Assembly: GCA_031397815.1 (NCBI GenBank)
Contig: JANNMJ010000026.1
Span: 1-16,324 of the forward strand
DNA length: 16,324 nucleotides
Reading direction: 5' to 3'
Source: JANNMJ01 sp031397815
GTDB lineage: Bacteria > Bacteroidota > Bacteroidia > Cytophagales > Hymenobacteraceae
The notes below the pieces were generated by a model. That model worked only from the letters and a program-made list of their open reading frames with translations. It made no database searches and had not been told where the DNA came from. Numbering within the stretch: position 1 is the stretch's first letter; each line of letters begins with the position of its first letter. A program made the translations under genes and the position numbers. Below are positions 13,517 through 16,324 of the stretch, piece by piece.

Positions 13517-14032
13517 CTACCGTTTCTGCGGATTCAAATCGCCAAACAGGGTGTATGTGCGGAGCTTGTGCGCCAGCTCCAGCGCCCGCTTGATGCGCGT
13601 ATCGATGCCCTTGGCGCTCCCGACATAATAGGCGAGGGAGCGCCGACGGCCGGGCGTCATCGCCTCGAAGCGGGCGGCGGCTTCGGGTTCCAGATAAAAA
13701 ACCTCCATTAACTCTTCCGGCAGCGCTACTTCGTCGGGGTTCTCGTCGGGGGTGCAGGTGACGGTTATAGAGATTCCGTCCTTCGCTTTCAGGGCGCGCA
13801 TTGTTTGGCGCGAGAGCTGTAAGCACCGCTCGTTCTCGCCCGCTCGGCCCTGCAATGCCAGATTGAACGGCACCGCATCGAGGGTCCCGCTGAGGCGCCG
13901 CAGCTTACGGGCCTTCATATAGTCCACCAATTCGGGCGGCACCGGCACGGAATGCTGCACGTACATCGGGTTATCGTCGCCGTGGAGCCGAATGGCGGCG
14001 GTGAACCGATACGGGAAGGAAATCGAGGTCAT
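13517..14032 (-). CDS. DUF1905 / YdeI-OmpD-associated (OmdA) family protein
   Basis: A 171-residue soluble protein with two family blocks. Residues about 6-97 resemble DUF1905: a small beta-barrel with VPVPPELVDYM, LSGTLDAVPFNLAL and GISITVTCTPDENP. Residues about 103-160 resemble the YdeI/OmpD-associated domain: LPEELMEVF, ARFEAMTPGRRRSLAYYV, SAKGIDTRIKRALELAHKL. This combination is common in Bacteroidota; its biochemical role is not settled, and I do not assign one. ATG at 14032 gives MTSISFPYRF. The frame extends to 14125, but those residues overlap the end of the kinase gene and look non-coding. It lies 56 bp downstream of the histidine kinase on the same strand, so it may share its transcript. 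Confidence 0.85.
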   Translation of the reverse strand: MTSISFPYRFTAAIRLHGDDNPMYVQHSVPVPPELVDYMKARKLRRLSGTLDAVPFNLALQGRAGENERCLQLSRQTMRALKAKDGISITVTCTPDENPDEVALPEELMEVFYLEPEAAARFEAMTPGRRRSLAYYVGSAKGIDTRIKRALELAHKLRTYTLFGDLNPQKR

Positions 14033-14088
14033 AGCAGCGGGCTGTTTTTTGGGCCTGCAAGCTACTTCGGATGCCCGGAAAACCCGGT

Positions 14089-15327
14089 TTAGGCGCCTAT
14101 CTCGGCCTCGCCCGCCTGCTCCCAAGTGAAGACGACGCGCAAGCCCTGCCCGCCGGGCGCCGCTTCCAAGTGAATCTGCCCGCCGTAATCCTCAACGAGA
14201 TGTTTGGCGGTGGCGAGGCCGATTCCACAGCCTTCCGGCTGCTTGCCGGGCGTGGGTAAGCGCTTGAAAAGTTGGAAAACCTGCTCGTGATCGGCCACGG
14301 GGATGCCCACGCCATCGTCGGTAACTCGGAACGTGACTTGGTGCAGATTCGGCCCAGTTTCGGCGGCGACCTCAATGCGCGTGCGGCGGTCGGGGTTGTG
14401 CCGGATGGCGTTCAGCAGGAGCTGCGTGAACACTTGCCGCAGCGCCACGGGCGCGGTGTGCATCAACGGAATCGGGCCGACGACCAGCTCGGCGCTTTGC
14501 GCGCCGGGGAGAGTTTCGCTTAATTCCAGCACCATATTGCGCACGTCGACCAGCTCGGTTTGCAGGGCGGGGCGGGTTGAGCGCGAGAATTCGAGCAATC
14601 CTTTTACCAGTCGCTGCATCCGCGTCACTTCGCTGCTGATGACGCTCAACGCCTCGCAAACGGCATCCGCATCGCCTTGGCGAGCATCGCCGAGCATCAG
14701 ATCGGCGACACCGAGAAGGCTCGAAAGCGGCGCTTTTAAGTCGTGGGAGATGATGTTGGTGAACTGGTCGAGCCGCCGATTCGCTCTTGAGAGTCGGTTG
14801 TACCCAATCTCTAATTGCTTGTTGCGGAGCTTCAATTCGAGCTGCGCCATCACTTGCTCGGCAATGGTGCTCAGGGCTTGCAATTGGGCTTCGGTCAGCT
14901 CGCGCGGCTTGTGGTCGATGACGCAGATGGTGCCGAGCGTGATGTTATCGGCGGTTTTCAACGGCACTCCGGCGTAGAACCGCAGGGCCATCTCACCGGA
15001 AACCAGCGGGTTTTCGGCGAAGCGAACGTCGGTCAGAAGGTCGGGGATTTCGAGCGGACTGCCGCTCATCACAATCTCATTGCAAAACGCCAATTCCCGG
15101 GGGATTTCCGTGACTTCCGCCGGAATCCCCGTGCGCGATTTCAGCCATTGCCGGTGGTGGTCCATCAGCCCAATGAGCGAAATCGGCGTTTGACAAACCA
15201 GTGACGCGAGCCGCGTCAGGTCATCGAAAGCAAACTCGGGGTCGGTATCGAGGATATTGTAGCGTTCGAGCGCCCGCAGACGCTGCGCGTCGAGCAATTG
15301 GACGGATTCGGGAGTGTAAACAGGCAT
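14089..15327 (-). CDS. Soluble GAF-domain sensor histidine kinase
   Basis: A 412-residue protein without membrane helices. Residues about 8-165 form an N-terminal GAF domain with the ERYNILDTDPEFAFDDLTRL opening and YAGVPLKTADNITLGTICVID, a pattern often found in cytosolic bacterial sensor kinases. A helical linker (160-190) leads to the HisKA block with FTNIISHDLKAPL, where H195 is the phosphorylated residue. The ATPase domain shows LLLNAIRHN (303-311, N306), TDDGVGIP (336-343) and GCGIGLATAKH (366-376), so all N, G1 and G2 boxes are intact. The ligand or cue is unknown. No response regulator is encoded in the window, so this is an orphan kinase here. It is divergent from the Dps gene across 250 bp. 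Confidence 0.92.
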   Translation of the reverse strand: MPVYTPESVQLLDAQRLRALERYNILDTDPEFAFDDLTRLASLVCQTPISLIGLMDHHRQWLKSRTGIPAEVTEIPRELAFCNEIVMSGSPLEIPDLLTDVRFAENPLVSGEMALRFYAGVPLKTADNITLGTICVIDHKPRELTEAQLQALSTIAEQVMAQLELKLRNKQLEIGYNRLSRANRRLDQFTNIISHDLKAPLSSLLGVADLMLGDARQGDADAVCEALSVISSEVTRMQRLVKGLLEFSRSTRPALQTELVDVRNMVLELSETLPGAQSAELVVGPIPLMHTAPVALRQVFTQLLLNAIRHNPDRRTRIEVAAETGPNLHQVTFRVTDDGVGIPVADHEQVFQLFKRLPTPGKQPEGCGIGLATAKHLVEDYGGQIHLEAAPGGQGLRVVFTWEQAGEAEIGA

Positions 15328-15577
15328 CTGAACGGTTTTTTAGTAGCTTGAAAGAGGAAAAAGCAGGGGGAGCGCGACGCGGGCTGAGCGGCGTTCGCGC
15401 AGAATGGCAGAACGAAATACGTATCCGTGAAGTGAATTCGACTCAAAAGAGTGCTTCGAAAGGGGATCTATTCGACCAACGCCGATTTTAAGCGTGTGAG
15501 CTAACCTTTTTTCGGGTCGAACGGTATAGCGAACATCGCCCTCGGGCGCTCACTTTAGACCAATCGTCCCTTAATTC
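15328..15577. other. Divergent regulatory region between the kinase gene and dps
   Basis: This 250-bp gap carries no convincing gene. TTCGACTC-AAAA-GAGTGCTTCGAA (15437-15460) is an imperfect hairpin/operator-like palindrome. TAACCTTTTTTCGG near 15502-15515 loosely resembles a promoter box but lies about 60 nt before dps. No TAnnTTTG box sits 7-8 nt before either start codon. Confidence 0.4.
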
Positions 15578-16306
15578 ATGGCTAAATCCTCTGCTTCTTC
15601 CCGCTCGTCACGTCCGGCGCCGGTCGACCGCGCCGACCGCGAGCCGACCACGTCGGCTGCCGCGCCTATCCGTAGCGCCGCCCGCACGCCCCGCCGCCCG
15701 GACTCCGACGGCCCCCGCGCCACGCCGCGTCCGGAACCAACGGCCGCTGCCAACTCTAAAGCTGCTGCCCGCCCGATTGTTCCGGCGCAATCGCCCAAAG
15801 CCCTCGAAGCCGCCGAAGCCGTCCGTATGGAGCGCGCCGCCATCGGCCTCACCAACGACCAGCGCGCTGGCGTCAGCGGCATCCTGAACCGCGCGCTCTC
15901 CGATGAGCACGTCCTCTACATCCGCACCCGCAACTTCCATTGGAACGTGACCGGGATGCACTTCAAGAGCCTGCACGAGTTCTTCGAGGAGCAGTACAAG
16001 CAAATTGAAATCTCCATCGACGAAATCGCCGAGCGTGCGCGCTCCCTCGGTTTCCGCGCCATCGGCTCGATGACGGAGTTTCTGGCCCACGCCAGTCTGA
16101 AGGAAAACAACCCCGCTGAGGTGCCCGACGCCACCGGGATGCTCCGCAGCCTCCTTAACGACCACGAGTCGATCATCAAGCAGCTCCGCGAAGACATCGA
16201 CACCTGCGACGACGTACACAAAGACGCCGGAACCGCCGATTTCCTGACCGAAAAGCTCGAAGCGCACGAGAAAATGGCGTGGATGATTCGGGCGTATCTC
16301 GCCTAA
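15578..16306 (+). CDS. dps: Dps-family ferritin with long basic N-terminal extension
   Basis: A 242-residue protein. Residues about 84-242 are a complete Dps domain, which forms a 12-mer that oxidises and stores iron and protects DNA. The inter-subunit ferroxidase ligands are all present with canonical spacing: H121 (NFHWNVTG), H133 (SLHEFF), D148 and E152 (IDEIAER). The first 83 residues are an Ala/Pro/Arg/Ser-rich, probably disordered extension with many arginines, much longer than the roughly 10-20-residue tail of most Dps proteins. Such tails bind DNA or control assembly in some Dps proteins (known for the family; inferred here). ATG 15578 is preferred because the frame stays GC-rich and codon-biased; an internal ATG at 15827 (M84) would give an ordinary-sized Dps. 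Confidence 0.93.
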   Translation: MAKSSASSRSSRPAPVDRADREPTTSAAAPIRSAARTPRRPDSDGPRATPRPEPTAAANSKAAARPIVPAQSPKALEAAEAVRMERAAIGLTNDQRAGVSGILNRALSDEHVLYIRTRNFHWNVTGMHFKSLHEFFEEQYKQIEISIDEIAERARSLGFRAIGSMTEFLAHASLKENNPAEVPDATGMLRSLLNDHESIIKQLREDIDTCDDVHKDAGTADFLTEKLEAHEKMAWMIRAYLA

Positions 16307-16324
16307 ATCACCTTCGCTGTCCGC

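Noticed and set aside
14033..14088. Promoter or terminator between the kinase gene and the YdeI-like gene
   Set aside because: Only a 4-bp CCGG self-pairing around a T-run and no TAnnTTTG box at a suitable distance; too weak to call.
14089..15327. Two-component pair with the neighbouring YdeI-like gene
   Set aside because: The 171-residue neighbour has no receiver domain or DNA-binding motif, so it is not a response regulator.

Overview
The window looks like chromosomal DNA of a GC-rich member of the Bacteroidota (possibly a Cytophagales/Hymenobacter-like or Rhodothermia-like lineage; rank below phylum is a guess). Evidence: Bacteroidota-style DapD, DnaG and RibBA proteins; a secreted protein of a type common in that phylum; and several start codons preceded at 7-8 nt by a box resembling the phylum's -7 promoter element TAnnTTTG, with no Shine-Dalgarno. 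GTG starts are frequent. I see no CRISPR array, tRNA, rRNA, transposase or phage gene. This is mostly core chromosome, with unusual non-coding repeats between genes.

Layout. 1-207: the broken piece of a succinate dehydrogenase iron-sulfur subunit (sdhB) runs into a 41-bp tandem repeat and then a series of A-tract/T-tract hairpins (about 148-548). 577-1446 (-): a glycosyltransferase. 1570-2901: dapD (lysine/diaminopimelate synthesis) and an unknown gene. 2911-3037: a nested palindromic element. 3068-4843: a NodB-type polysaccharide deacetylase and a membrane glycosyltransferase 12 nt apart, followed directly by a perfect 27-bp inverted repeat (4844-4929). 5037-7979: tatD and dnaG; the last quarter of dnaG changes abruptly from about 70% to about 45% GC. 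8098-10595: two glycosyltransferases with a GTGA overlap. 10680-11945: ribBA. 12076-13491: a secreted protein of unknown function and a GNAT acetyltransferase. 13517-15327 (-): a YdeI/DUF1905 protein and a soluble GAF histidine kinase. 15578-16306: a Dps ferritin with a long N-terminal extension.

How the genes fit together. Four glycosyltransferases and one deacetylase point to cell-surface or exopolysaccharide synthesis. The deacetylase/GT pair and the GTGA-coupled pair are the clearest functional units. DapD, RibBA, DnaG and TatD are housekeeping. The Dps and the sensor kinase are divergently arranged around a roughly 250-bp intergenic region, but nothing in the sequence shows that they work together. 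I did not find a convincing new multi-gene system. The points most worth checking are the sdhB break with its satellite, the composition break inside dnaG, the recurrent leaderless-type starts, the palindromic elements, and the Dps tail.
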